Source: Mesostigma viride (lineage: Eukaryota; Streptophyta; Mesostigmatophyceae; Mesostigmatales; Mesostigmataceae). Taken from it: 64,000 bases of DNA. Position numbers and translations under genes: made by a program. Of the stretch, positions 1-11,564 are shown piece by piece. The notes under the pieces are model-generated. The model was not told the DNA's origin. It was given only the letters and a program-made list of their open reading frames with translations, and searched no databases. Where the stretch lies: contig RPFO01000380.1 in the NCBI GenBank assembly GCA_009746045.1, forward strand, positions 987,204 to 1,051,203. The letters run 5' to 3'. The number at the start of each line of letters is the position of its first letter. Position 1 is the stretch's first letter.

Positions 1-347
<347 letters not shown>

Positions 348-1763
348 ATCCTTAAGAGCAGGCTTGGGTGCCCACCACAGTGTCCTGCAGTAGTGCCAGT
401 ATCCACATTGCATCCCACCACACTAAATTAGTCTGGCATATGGGTCAACATTGACAAGGTTGCGGTTGGGTGCCGTTCAGGAAGGGCACAGCCGTTGCTT
501 AGCGACAAACGGTTAAAGACAGTGGACGCCTGTGCTCACGATCTCCTCGGGAAATCAGTGTTCACTACTTCCCAAGTCTTGAATTTGTGGGATGCAGCAC
601 CTAACGCTGCGAAGTGTCTGGAGAAGGAAAACCTTGGAAGAAAATCAATTTTATTCAGGGCTGCTGGCCACTCGTGTTGCGTGCATTAACGAAGTTTGTG
701 CCGTGACCTTTCGTCGTCAGTAAACCCTCATTCTAAACGGCAGTTCTTTTCGCAGGTTGCTGGTTGTCGAGCACCTAAATAGAGGTAAATATTGGCTGAC
801 GAAACGCCAGCGATTGTCTTAGCAGTGCATGTGACGGCTTATGACAGCAAGGGTTTCTATACCTGCACTGCCACCCGGCAACTGGAAATGGAGGCTGGAG
901 AAGGCACACCCTGAAAGTCGACCGCCCCGCGGATAAGGGAGCACGGCTTTAAGCTTCCCATGGAAGGAACCGGTTTCCTACGCTTAGCTGGTTTGGGCCC
1001 CGATGCAGGGGGATGTTGTCGCTTTAGACTGTCGCCGTCTAGGGGCATTCCATCATTGCCGACAGCGCCAGGAACGTTTGCAGACATGCTACAATGTACC
1101 AGCAGCGAGAATGTCTGCACCTCCAGCCATCTCACCGTTGCGTGCACTGCCACAAAAGGATTCTCCCGATCAAAACCGCTCAACCAACAAGCATGCCATT
1201 ACTGAGAAGCAAGGAACAACCAGCAATCCATCGCTGCCTCCATGGCCCCTGTAAATTACGTCGTCGTCAGCACCCAGGCAATAAATGGAATTTAGGTCCA
1301 GTTGGGTTGCCAGCACCGTGACCTCCGTTAGAAGAATTTTCGAACGTTCACGCCGTATTGGACGCCGATTCCGCATTTCCTGGGCATGCCACGTGTCCTA
1401 TTTTCTTGCATGAAGAGTTGAAGACGTGCACAAAAACAAAATTTGGGCAACCCACTGTTTTATAATTCGGGCACATTTAATAATTAAACTTGCTCGACAA
1501 AATTAATGACAACGCTCGCGGAGGCATCCCAATACAACAGGACTAGTGGCCTTTCTTTTATATCATTGAAGAAGAAAATGAAGAAAACTATGCTTGGGAA
1601 AGTGGCGCGCTAGCGTTCTTACATATGCGCGACGCTCGCATTGCATTTGACCATGCGGCGAACAAAATATGATGGAGAACCGAAGGCGATTTTTGGCATT
1701 TCTCCTACCCAGCACCTGCATTTTCCTTGGTTAAGTGGTTTAGTATAACGGTAGAATGCTCCG
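348..1763. other. non-coding stretch left of the first gene
   Basis: Only short overlapping ORFs are present, with no recognisable protein motif, RNA gene or long repeat. It may hold the promoter and 5' leader, or an unrecognised upstream exon, of the gene that begins at 1764. Confidence 0.5.
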
Positions 1764-3893
1764 ATGACCACAGCGGGGCCCCGGAAAGCTTGCCTGGCCC
1801 TCGAGACTGCCATACTCCGAGCACGAAGCATTGGGCAAGTTCGGTTGGATCCATGCTGGCCATCAATCCTACGCGGGTGCTGGGAGCGTAATTCAACGTA
1901 TTTCTTCAGGCCACACCCTCGTTTGCGTGGTCTTCATTTTAATCGATATAGCAATCCGCACCTGTCCCTGCTCCCTTCGATAATAGCATGGACGTGGGGT
2001 AACACGGGCATTGCGCCTTCACAAACGCCGAGGCAGTATTCCTCCTCGCCCTGGAATCATGAAGGGCACGCCCCCGGACAATTCGACGACACGACTGGTG
2101 GCCAACTCCGTGACGCAGGACCGCCGCGACAAGACCGCGGCCGGGATGTGACCCCCGCCGATCTCCTCGGACGGGTCCAGGTGCCGACCGGGCCGGACGG
2201 CCGATTCCTTGGCACGGGCTCCCTGTACGGCACAGGCACTGGCAAGAAAAAACGCAGCAGCGGGAAGAGCCTGTACGTGCACGCGCCCGTGTCGCTTGCG
2301 GGCCAAGAGCTGAACGAGCGCCTCACGCGCTGCCGCAGCCCCGGCGATGTGCTGGCGACGCTCGCCACGCTCGTGTCCAAGCGCACGCGCACGATCAGCA
2401 TCTTGGTCGACACTGCCAACCTGCTCACCGCACTCAACCGTTTGGTGACCACGGGGCGGCCCCACGAGCTCCCCCCCCTCATGCGCACCTCACGCGATCT
2501 CAACGACTTGATTCTGCTCACGCAGGGACAGCTGGCATTTGCCCCCACGGGGTTCTCCCCCGCGGACATCGTGGGCCTGGCAAGCGCGGTCGCCGCGCTG
2601 GGGCTGACTCAGCCCACCCACGGGCTACTCGAGGCATGTGCGAGGCACATCGAGCGTTTCGGTGTGGGCGCCCTCCCCCCCGACCAGTTGGCATCCCTCG
2701 CTTTCTCCTTTGCTGGTTGCAGGTCCAACGCCGGCACTGTCCCTTACTCCGTGAACGACCGACCGGTCTTTCATGCTATTCTCCGGGAGTTGGTGGCGGC
2801 TGGCGGTAGACAATCGGTGGCTCTACTGCCCCCTGCCTCCCTCGTCCGCCTCCTCTGGTCCTTCTCCTCGTCAGGATACATCGTCTCTTGGCTGCTGGAC
2901 GCCGGGGAGGATGCGCTCCTGGGCGACCAGTCTGGCGGCCACGGGCCCCTAGACACGTTGCAGCTGGGCGACCTGGCGATGCTCGCGTGGGCGTACGCGG
3001 TCACGGGCCGCCCCGCGTACTCTTTTTACTCGGCCATCGAGACCAGTGTGGCCAAGAGGTGCCGGGGAGGGGGAGGGGGAGGGGGCGGAGGAGGAGGAGT
3101 TGGGGGGGGGGGAAGTGGAGGGCCAGGAGGGCTTGGGGGCGGGGGAAGGGGAGGGGTTGACATCCGGGGGGACATTGGGGGCCAGAGCGGAGGAGAGGTT
3201 GGAGTTCCTACTTCTGGGGGTGGCTCGGGAAGTAGCCGGCAGCGTGCGGGTACTACCGCGGACCGGACCAGCAGGGCGACGCTGACACTCAAGCAAGCGG
3301 CGCACCTCCTGTGGGCGTTTGGGCGCGTGCGGCACCCTTGCTCCCTGCTGGGCCCGCTCGTGGTCGACCAGCTTGAGCGGAGGCAGGGGATAAAAATTGA
3401 CATGCGGCTGCTGTGGGATGAGCTCGCGGGGGGTGGCTTGTCCCCCAGGGCCCACCGTAATAGTGATAATACATGGACAGCATCTCCTGAGAGAAAGCCA
3501 GGCGGTAAAGACTTGCTGAAAGAGCAAGAGGTGGAGCACGGCCACGCCTCTGGAGGACAAGTATCTGCCGGACTACCCTCTCCGGGAGGTCCAAGTAACG
3601 ACTTGCCGGGGGCCACGATTGCGGCAGGGAGTGGGCAGCAGCCACGGCCCAGTGAAACAGGCCACATGGGTGGGGCAGAGGTGCTCGCTCGCCAAATGGA
3701 CCGAAATGGTGGCCCCGAGGTGGTGGTGAGGCGGCGGTCGGAGCTGGTGGAAGAGGAGCTGCAGCGGTTGCGGGTGCTGGAATTTCTGTTGGACCCGGGG
3801 CAGCGCGAACTGCACGCGCAGCTGCGCACGCGGCGGCGGCAGCTTCTGGGGCAGCGGGAGGAGGCGGTGATGGCCGAGGAGCTAGCACATTAG
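1764..3893 (+). CDS. probable organellar RNA-binding helical-repeat protein (OPR/FASTK-like)
   Basis: This 709-codon reading frame opens at the first in-frame Met and ends at TAG 3891-3893. The first 100 residues are rich in Arg and Ser, poor in acidic residues, and contain RQYSS at residues 90-94, a typical mitochondrial presequence cleavage context. From about residue 265 there are five helical repeats of roughly 35-50 residues with the pattern L-xx-LASLAFSFA or L-xx-LAMLAWAYA, at about 265, 304, 354, 399 and 507. This is the texture of octotricopeptide and FASTK/RAP proteins, which bind organellar transcripts and govern their stability or translation in algae. A Gly-only block (about 433-500) separates repeats 4 and 5 and may be an unrecognised intron. 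No C-terminal RAP domain is seen; the last 60 residues are Arg/Glu-rich helix. The call is family-level only, and the start and 3' end are uncertain. Confidence 0.6.
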   Translation: MTTAGPRKACLALETAILRARSIGQVRLDPCWPSILRGCWERNSTYFFRPHPRLRGLHFNRYSNPHLSLLPSIIAWTWGNTGIAPSQTPRQYSSSPWNHEGHAPGQFDDTTGGQLRDAGPPRQDRGRDVTPADLLGRVQVPTGPDGRFLGTGSLYGTGTGKKKRSSGKSLYVHAPVSLAGQELNERLTRCRSPGDVLATLATLVSKRTRTISILVDTANLLTALNRLVTTGRPHELPPLMRTSRDLNDLILLTQGQLAFAPTGFSPADIVGLASAVAALGLTQPTHGLLEACARHIERFGVGALPPDQLASLAFSFAGCRSNAGTVPYSVNDRPVFHAILRELVAAGGRQSVALLPPASLVRLLWSFSSSGYIVSWLLDAGEDALLGDQSGGHGPLDTLQLGDLAMLAWAYAVTGRPAYSFYSAIETSVAKRCRGGGGGGGGGGGVGGGGSGGPGGLGGGGRGGVDIRGDIGGQSGGEVGVPTSGGGSGSSRQRAGTTADRTSRATLTLKQAAHLLWAFGRVRHPCSLLGPLVVDQLERRQGIKIDMRLLWDELAGGGLSPRAHRNSDNTWTASPERKPGGKDLLKEQEVEHGHASGGQVSAGLPSPGGPSNDLPGATIAAGSGQQPRPSETGHMGGAEVLARQMDRNGGPEVVVRRRSELVEEELQRLRVLEFLLDPGQRELHAQLRTRRRQLLGQREEAVMAEELAH
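3059..3271 (+). repeat. G-rich low-complexity block inside the OPR-like gene, possible frame-neutral intron
   Basis: The block encodes almost pure glycine. It begins with GTGCCG directly after AAGAG and ends in GACCAG before CAGGGC, so it could be a 213-bp GT-AG intron. Because 213 is divisible by 3, the frame stays open whether or not it is spliced. Removing it brings helical repeats 4 and 5 close together. Confidence 0.4.
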
Positions 3894-6889
3894 AGTAACA
3901 CGCGCTCCCGCCAGTTGGGGGCACGGAGCATAACTGCTCTGGCGCAGAACTGCTCATGACGGCTGGTGATGTGATGGCCGAAGAGCCAGCGCCGAATCAG
4001 ACCGCATGCTGGGAGCCACATTAATTTTTGCCCCCCCGCGGCTGCATGAGGGGCTGTCCATTAGTTTGGTGATGTGCAGGGTTTGGGTTAGCAGGGCTTG
4101 GTCTGGGCATGCGCCCTGAGCAGTAACCTACCCCATGCACGTTGAAGGTGCCGGTGATACCATGAATCACCAGCTGGGCATCAGAGCCCTGCCAGCATGG
4201 TGTATCCCAGCAGGTGATGCACATTCATGCTCACAAGGTATGGCATGGGTAGATTAACATGCAACCTCGATTCTGGTCGGGGAAATTGGTGGGGGCCTCT
4301 CGGGAGACATGTTGCGTGCACGCTTGCGCCATATGAATATGGCCCTACATTTTTATAAATAAATCACGCGCATGGGTGGTGTGCATGCATGCAGGTGCTA
4401 GGTGATATAGGGCATTTCTTTGAAAGGTAGATTTGATGTATTAATTGATGCATGCGCAATATAAGGACATGAGTGGCGATTAGCTTGCGCTTTAGCTGAC
4501 GTCTTGAGGCTATACCTTCGATCCTACAGCATACACTATTAATAGCGGCGTAGTAGTTATTAACAGCGGCGTTAATTAGCATACACTATGCGGCATACGC
4601 AATATGCGTTAGCCTACCGTCCTAAATGGCATTGCATGGTTGTATTGCAACAACACTGTGGTGCGCGCCCCGGCACACGAATGCTGTGGAGAGAGCGCAC
4701 TGTGGCCTGCCTGCACTTGCATGTGGCATGCATACGTGACAGAAGCTTGGTAATTGCCCTCCTTCCGGCCTCGTTGTGTATAGGGGTTGAAGGTTCCTTT
4801 ACTCTGGACGTACTGGCACCCACGCGCATGACGTACGCAGTTACATGTTAATTAATTAATAGTAAGTAATTAATTAATACTACTAGAAGAACCAAATGCC
4901 TCGCATTTCGGACGAGATTAGACAGCGTAGGATAGCATTCGTAGGACATCTTGCTCGCACCAGCCAGGTAGACAACGCCCTCGGTCTGGCCGGCCCCCAG
5001 CGGCTTGGCCAGCCAGGCCGGGCGGCATATCCTGACCTGGCCTGGCCCCAAGGACATTAATTCCTAAGAAGGTAGGCAAACATGCATGTCATAGCAAACA
5101 GAATCAAAATGTCATGACCTACCCACAGCAGTTGATGGCTGACCTAGTGGTCCCAGCGCAGTTTGAACATCGCATTCACTCCCTCTCTCTTGCTTGGACT
5201 GCTATGCAGGACAAGAAGAGGTGATCGAAGACCATTGTCCAGGCTCAGACGCCCACCCCTGTGGGCAAGCCCCCTCCCCCCAAGCGGAAGGGGCGCTTTG
5301 CTGAGTAGAATAGGTAGGGTTTTCTAGATTAGATTAGCTTAGAGTTAGATTAGTTCGGTTTCGCGGCTTTGTCCCCCCTCCATCCATCCACGGGAATCAT
5401 ACGAGCTACATGATCTCCCAACGGAGTCATGTTATAATTTAATTTAATTTAATTTAATTTAACCAAATGCCAATTTTTTAAATATATTTTTTAAATTTTC
5501 TAGATCATGCACCAGTTAAAATTTATTTTTTTCGTGCGCATACATACTACATACACATACTAAGTAACCGGCTTTTTATACTGTCAACATCATTTGTTAA
5601 TTGTTTTGTGGTCCGCGCGCCTGTTATTCCTGCCCATCGATATCCACCCGTACGTATGGTGTACACGGTTCGCCGATCAGCCCTCTGCATAGCTAGTTTT
5701 CGCCTGCAACCCCGTACGTCCATGCATCTCGATTTGCACGCTTGCAGCTAGGCCGCGGTCGAGATCCTCGTACAGACAGACACGTGCGCAGCTTCTGCAG
5801 CTAGCGCGCCGGCCTTTGAACGCAATTAAAATTCCTGACATATACGGTTAGGCTCCAGACGTCCTCGCGCGACGTTGGAACACCGTGCGACCAGGATCGA
5901 ATAGCTGTCTAAGTACTTACATGGAATTAGGGTGCATCTAAAATCATCTGAAGTTATACATAGCGCCGGCTGAAACTTCATTCTCAATACATATATCGCT
6001 GAAACCAGGCTGAAACTTACATATGTTTGATGTACAAGTTGGACTGTCGACACGTGGCAAGAGTTGCATATCGAGATAAATTAGTGATGCATGTCTATCT
6101 GTTTGTCCACCTATCAGGTCAGATACGCAGCAACCACAAACCGTGGATGCACTTCCTTTAGGCAGGCTAGTTAGTTCTTGTGCATGCCTGCTGTTTCTGG
6201 TCGTGCTCCTGTGGTATCCGAACTGCTAATATGTTTCTCACACCCTTTTGCACGGGCGCCTAGGCCTGGCTGGGTACCTCGCCCGCACAGATCAGGTATA
6301 GATACGTCTGATAGAGTAGCTGGCACCAAGCGGCCGGCACAACCTGGGTGTGCTGTCCTTACATGGCAGCCCCTCCCGGCCGGCCGCGCTCGGCAAGGGA
6401 CTAGCCCCCGCTGGACCTTTCGTGACAGGCTTGGCCTTGATGCCTGTGTTATCCTGGGAAGCACAAGCTCACACCAAGACAGCCTCCGGGCTTGTCTAAT
6501 TTCATTTGCCGGCAGATGACCCGCAAAGCGCAGTGGCATGAGATTAAGCAAGCTCAGTGCCCTCCCCCAGGCTGTGGGGCCGGTAGCGCCCGTGACACAA
6601 CATAGTTACCAAAGCAGTTTGAGCCGTGGTGCCCGCAAACCCACTACTCGCAGTTAGACAGCCCACCACTCGCGGCAAGATAGATTGCTTCCACCGCCCT
6701 CTCCACCCCCCTGAGGATTTATGCTCACGTGACGCAGTCTGTGAATTACTCCGAACTGCTGGCCTACCATGCCCAGGGCTCAGCAAGCCACATTACAGGC
6801 TGTGCGGTAGGAAAAAGCCTGTTTGTTCTCGGAGGCTCCACATCTCTTGGGCCCACTCCCATCACCTCCCATCAGTGCCACTCTGCAAA
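3894..6889. other. convergent intergenic region
   Basis: No intact gene is visible between the OPR-like gene (+) and the TOP6A stop codon (-). The region holds AT-rich palindromic TTAATTAA runs near 4848-4880, a TTTAA run near 5436-5460, and the LINE-like remnant listed separately. Confidence 0.55.
4905..5308 (+). pseudogene. decayed LINE-type ORF tail (reverse-transcriptase C-terminal region)
   Basis: One frame (about 4905-5060) contains IRQRRIAFVGHLART, which resembles the GH-x-x-R segment near the end of LINE ORF2 proteins. It then ends at a stop. Another frame (5114-5308) reads 36 codons, hits TGA at 5222-5224, and continues to a basic Pro-rich tail that stops at 5306-5308. A related GHLART piece lies at about 40640-40812. 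The family call rests on this short motif and the shared copy, so it is tentative. Confidence 0.35.
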
Positions 6890-9800
6890 TCAGATCCAGC
6901 CCCCCTCCTGCAGCTTCATGGGCAGGTAGACCTCCGAGAGGTATTGGAAGCCGAACGAGCTGAGTGCCTCTGTAGTAGAGGAATCAAGGGCACACGACAC
7001 ATTGTGAAGTCGTACAAGTTGATTCAGAAAGCCTCGCTGTGCCACAGCTCTGTCAGCCTGATATTTGATGAACGAACTACAGAGAGTACAACTAGCACAT
7101 GGTAACTAATGAGACATCTGTGGCCGGGAGACATGCAAACAATGAAAGCCAGTTTCAGGAATTCCCTTACAAGCACTGACTGAGTTCGAAACGGCACCTG
7201 CATGCCTAGGTCATCAACAGGGGTCGAAGGACACTGGCTAGCTCATGCGCTGCACTTAATATGAATCTCTTAGCAAAGCAGGAACGGCTGCGGATGAACC
7301 ACGGGCCACTGAAAAGAATAAGCTTGCTCTGCAGGCATGCCACGTTCGCTAGATTTCACCGCACAGTCGTACATGATCTAATGACATGCTCAATAACAGC
7401 TTCTTGATCAAGAACAAGTGATAAAAGAGGAAGCACAAACAGAACTTACGAATTTCAGCCTTCTCCTTCTTCTTGACCATTGTTTCCAGCTCCTGGACCC
7501 CAAATCAATAACAAGAACGCCAGGGCCGAAAAGTAATAAATAGCCAGGAGCAATAAATAGCCAGGAGCAATCAGACATGCGATCCCATCCCTTCCCTGCC
7601 CAGCCCAGCGAAGCCCGGCCCAGAGCCGCCCAGTTGTTGCAGACAGCGCTCGCTGCAGCTGACCAAAAGAACCAGCAGACTTGCCTCGAACTATGCGACC
7701 GCTGATATTCGAGTTGCCTGATATCCAAGATTCCTAATGCCCCCATTGGGTGATGATGCTCTTGCAACAAAAACACTAGTAGCACAGCCTGCACTGGCCC
7801 CCGTCTAGCATGCCTTCATACCTGGTGGAGTTATCCCCAAGTAGTCATAGTAGCAGCATTAGTAGTAGTACTACCAGTAGACCAGTAGTAGCAGAGCTGG
7901 TTGTAGTAATAGCAGATTCGCCCTCACAATCCATCTTACTCGTGCTCCAGTGTGCGCTTCCATTCACGCATTTGTTGAGCAATTCGCTCACTTTATGGCT
8001 GCTTGCGGCGGGCTCAAAAGGGGGCCGATCTGCCGCCTGCATCGTGCCTCTACCGTCCGTCACCTGTACCATGCACGGTGTGTGTGCTACATTGGAATAG
8101 ACTAGAGGGGGCCGGCTGCATGCCGGTAGTGCCTAATGCAACGTAGCGTGGTACATGCCCCACCATTCGTGGGGATGAAATTAGCAAAAGAGCATGTGGC
8201 GCCATGAACTCATGGTCAGAGATCTAGATATGTTTGTGTAGTAGTAGATATTTGTGCACACGTACGTACTTAGAGCGGCGCGTTGGGTGTAGGGAGGCCT
8301 TTTTGCAGCTCCCCCCCACCCCTCCATGCACGGTGCTTGTCGAGGGACAAGAGTGGGTCAAGGGGGCATGCGTGGGGCCCCAGCGGGGAGGAATGGCCAG
8401 CTTGACACTGATTTGTAGATTGATTTTGAGGTGTGGCTAGGCTCCACTATAAAGCCTGCACGAGCTCATTGTGATAAAACAGTTTCTCACGGTAGGACGA
8501 CGCGCCTATGCACCTAGGCTTCAGCCATCCATATGCCCACTCCTGGTGGGCATCCATTCATGCCAGTCAGCCTAGTGGGGATGAGCCTATGCCACCCCGC
8601 GATGACGGCAATAATGCGCTATGATCATCATACCATCGACATGCTAAATGCCCCCCCCATGGCACACCTGGTACCACTCTGGGTTGTTCTTCACAAAGTC
8701 CTCCTCCAGCATCTCCTTGCCCGTCTTAATATCCATCTCGGTCATCGGTAGCCGGCACTGCTCTGGGAAGCGATATCTGTGGGCCACAGAGGTTGATCGA
8801 AGCTGGATGGTGCGGATATGAGCTCGAGGGTGTTTACATAAGCCCAAGGCATTTGATGGAAGCCCGACGATGCTGATATAGGCCCGAGGATATTCACAGA
8901 AGGCCAAGACATTTGATAGAAGCCCGATGGTGCTGATAGGCCCGAGGATATTCACAGAAGGCCAAGACATTTGATAGAAGCCCGATGGTGCTGGTAGGCC
9001 AGAGGATATTCACAGAAGGCCAAGACATTTGATAGAAGCCCGATGGTGCTGATAGGCCCGAGGATATTCACAGAAGGCCAAGACATTTGATAGAAGCCCG
9101 CCGGTGCTTATATAAGCCCAAGGATTTCAAGATAGCCTGCCCTACAGGGCACAAGGACAAGGCTTCCATCATCGCACATAAGTTTGAGAAGAAAAACTCG
9201 GGAAGCAGAAATAATGAGCCATCAATGCTAGCCAAACATGACACGAAGGGACACCCACAGTTATGTCCATGAGTAATGCAAAATGGTACTTCTTCCCCAA
9301 AGACCATATGGGCGATGATGGACCTCCCATGAGACTGGTGTCGGAGATCACCAAATAAATCGTCATAACTACAGAGTACAGCTGCATGGTCATAAATACA
9401 GCGTACAGCTACGCAGGCCGACATGTGACGCAGCAAGGCTGGAGGATGCATCGACAAGATCAGAGGTACAAGGAGGGCAGATGGTTGACTAGCTTCTTGG
9501 TGAGGAACCGTCACTGTGGATAATCGGGCCAATGCATCAATAAGCAGGTCACTCATCATTATACTAGCATGCGGCCCACCTCTCGATGTCACTGGGCCGC
9601 ACACCCAGCCACTTGATGTCGGGCGTAGTCAGGCTCGCGCTGTCATAGGACATGTTCTTGGAACCGCTCATGTATCTGTGCAGGGTTTGGTGGGTGGCCA
9701 ATGCAGAAAGTCGCACGAAACAGGCAGAGCACGCATCATTTAAGAAGGAGAGCCAATCCAAGCAGTGCTGGCCAATGGGACCGCCACCAGAATGAACACA

Positions 9801-11506
9801 AGGCATGGATGTTCGATATGGGAAGGATACCCGTCACCCCCCAATGACCCGCACAAGAAGTCCTTCCCTATGGCTTGAGGCTAGTGACTGTTGCGACATA
9901 ATCCTGGTTGACGCAGTTCATGCCACAGAATCCCACCCACATTGCAGACCTGGCTGAAGAGTCGAACGAAATGCCATTTGTGTGAGAATTATTGAAATAT
10001 ACTACGAATATTCCACCCATATTCCGAACGAATATACCACCCATATTCCTAACGAATATACCACCCATATTCCTAACGAATATACCACCCATGTTCCTAA
10101 CGAATATACCACCCATGTTCCTAACGAGGCTGAAGTCTTTGTCTGTGCTGTGACATTTAACCGACAAACTATGCTACGTTTTATCCTGCATTCATTTGTC
10201 CACAAAGACATTAGCTAACGTGCAAAGAAACGAAGAGTTGCAGGGATCTGGGGGAGAGGGCATTCTGCATTGCCTTCCTCACTCTCCCTCCCCTTTCCTT
10301 TCTCCCCGCCATCCACCATAAATCCACCCCAGCACAGCCCTGATGCATTCATAAACCCCACCTCAAGTCACGCGGCAAGAGAGGCCCACATGGCAGATGT
10401 TGTCTGCCTCTATGTGCAATGCTTGCTGATTCCACGTCTCTCGCGGTGCACGCCTCATGCCCACGCTCACATGGCGCTCGGCTCATGCCCATTCGGTGCA
10501 CCTCCTATCTCTATACGCTGGCACTCACACGGAGAGGATCTTCAGGCCGTACGGGTCGCTGTCAAACAGGCCCAGCACAGGGATCTTGAGCTGCTCCTTC
10601 ATCTTCTTCAGGAACATGCGCGTGGCCACGTCGGGCTGACCCTTGGCCTGGGCGGTGGAATAAAGGGCATCAGAATGAAGGGCCAGTACACATTTGCATG
10701 GAAGCTCACGATGAGTTGAAATCGAAAGGAACCATACATGAAAATTGATGGCCACGACACGTCTATAACCTGGATATGGGGGGCCACCACCGAGTTAGTT
10801 TCAAGGCCACCACGCCCTCGAGTTAAAGGGCCACCGCACACACACACACGCAAACACACATACACACATACACAGGCCCACCCACCCAAAAACACACACA
10901 CACACACACACACAAGCACACACATGCACAAGCACACACACAAACACACACACACACAGAGACAGAGACACACATACGCGATGGGAATTCGACAGAGTCA
11001 TGTGCGGGGCCGCGTTGGGGTATTTTAGTCGGTGTCAGACGATAAAGAAGGCGGCCTACTTGGCATTGTGCGGTCCAAGCTGACATCTTCTGTGCAAGAT
11101 TCCCCCCACCTTCTTGAGACCAGAGCAACTCCTTGACGGGCCTTCCCACTGAATCTACCTGTCCTGCTCCCCGCTACCTAGTCCGTGATTCGTGGATCCA
11201 CTAGTACATTCTGATCCACTAGTATACCGATTGTATTCGAACTCCTATACGCTGCCATGACGATGTTTAGGGTTTAGACATATTACACACATTAAACCCT
11301 AAACCCTAAACCCTAAACCCACACGCCACCATGACGATGTTGCTCATGGCCGGTCTTTATCGTGATGGTGCTTATGCCCTACCCTGCCGTGATAGTGTGG
11401 CTGCTGTGAGTCCACCCCACCACGGCGCCGCTCCTGATGACCCACCACACCATGGTGATGCTGCAGGCTCATCCTACCGTGCTCCTGCCGTCTGTGCCAT
11501 GTTACC

Positions 11507-11564
<58 letters not shown>

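Noticed and set aside
1730-1790. tRNA-like text (TTTAGTATAACGGTAGAATG)
   Set aside because: It resembles a D-arm, but no T-arm, anticodon arm or pairing acceptor stem follows.
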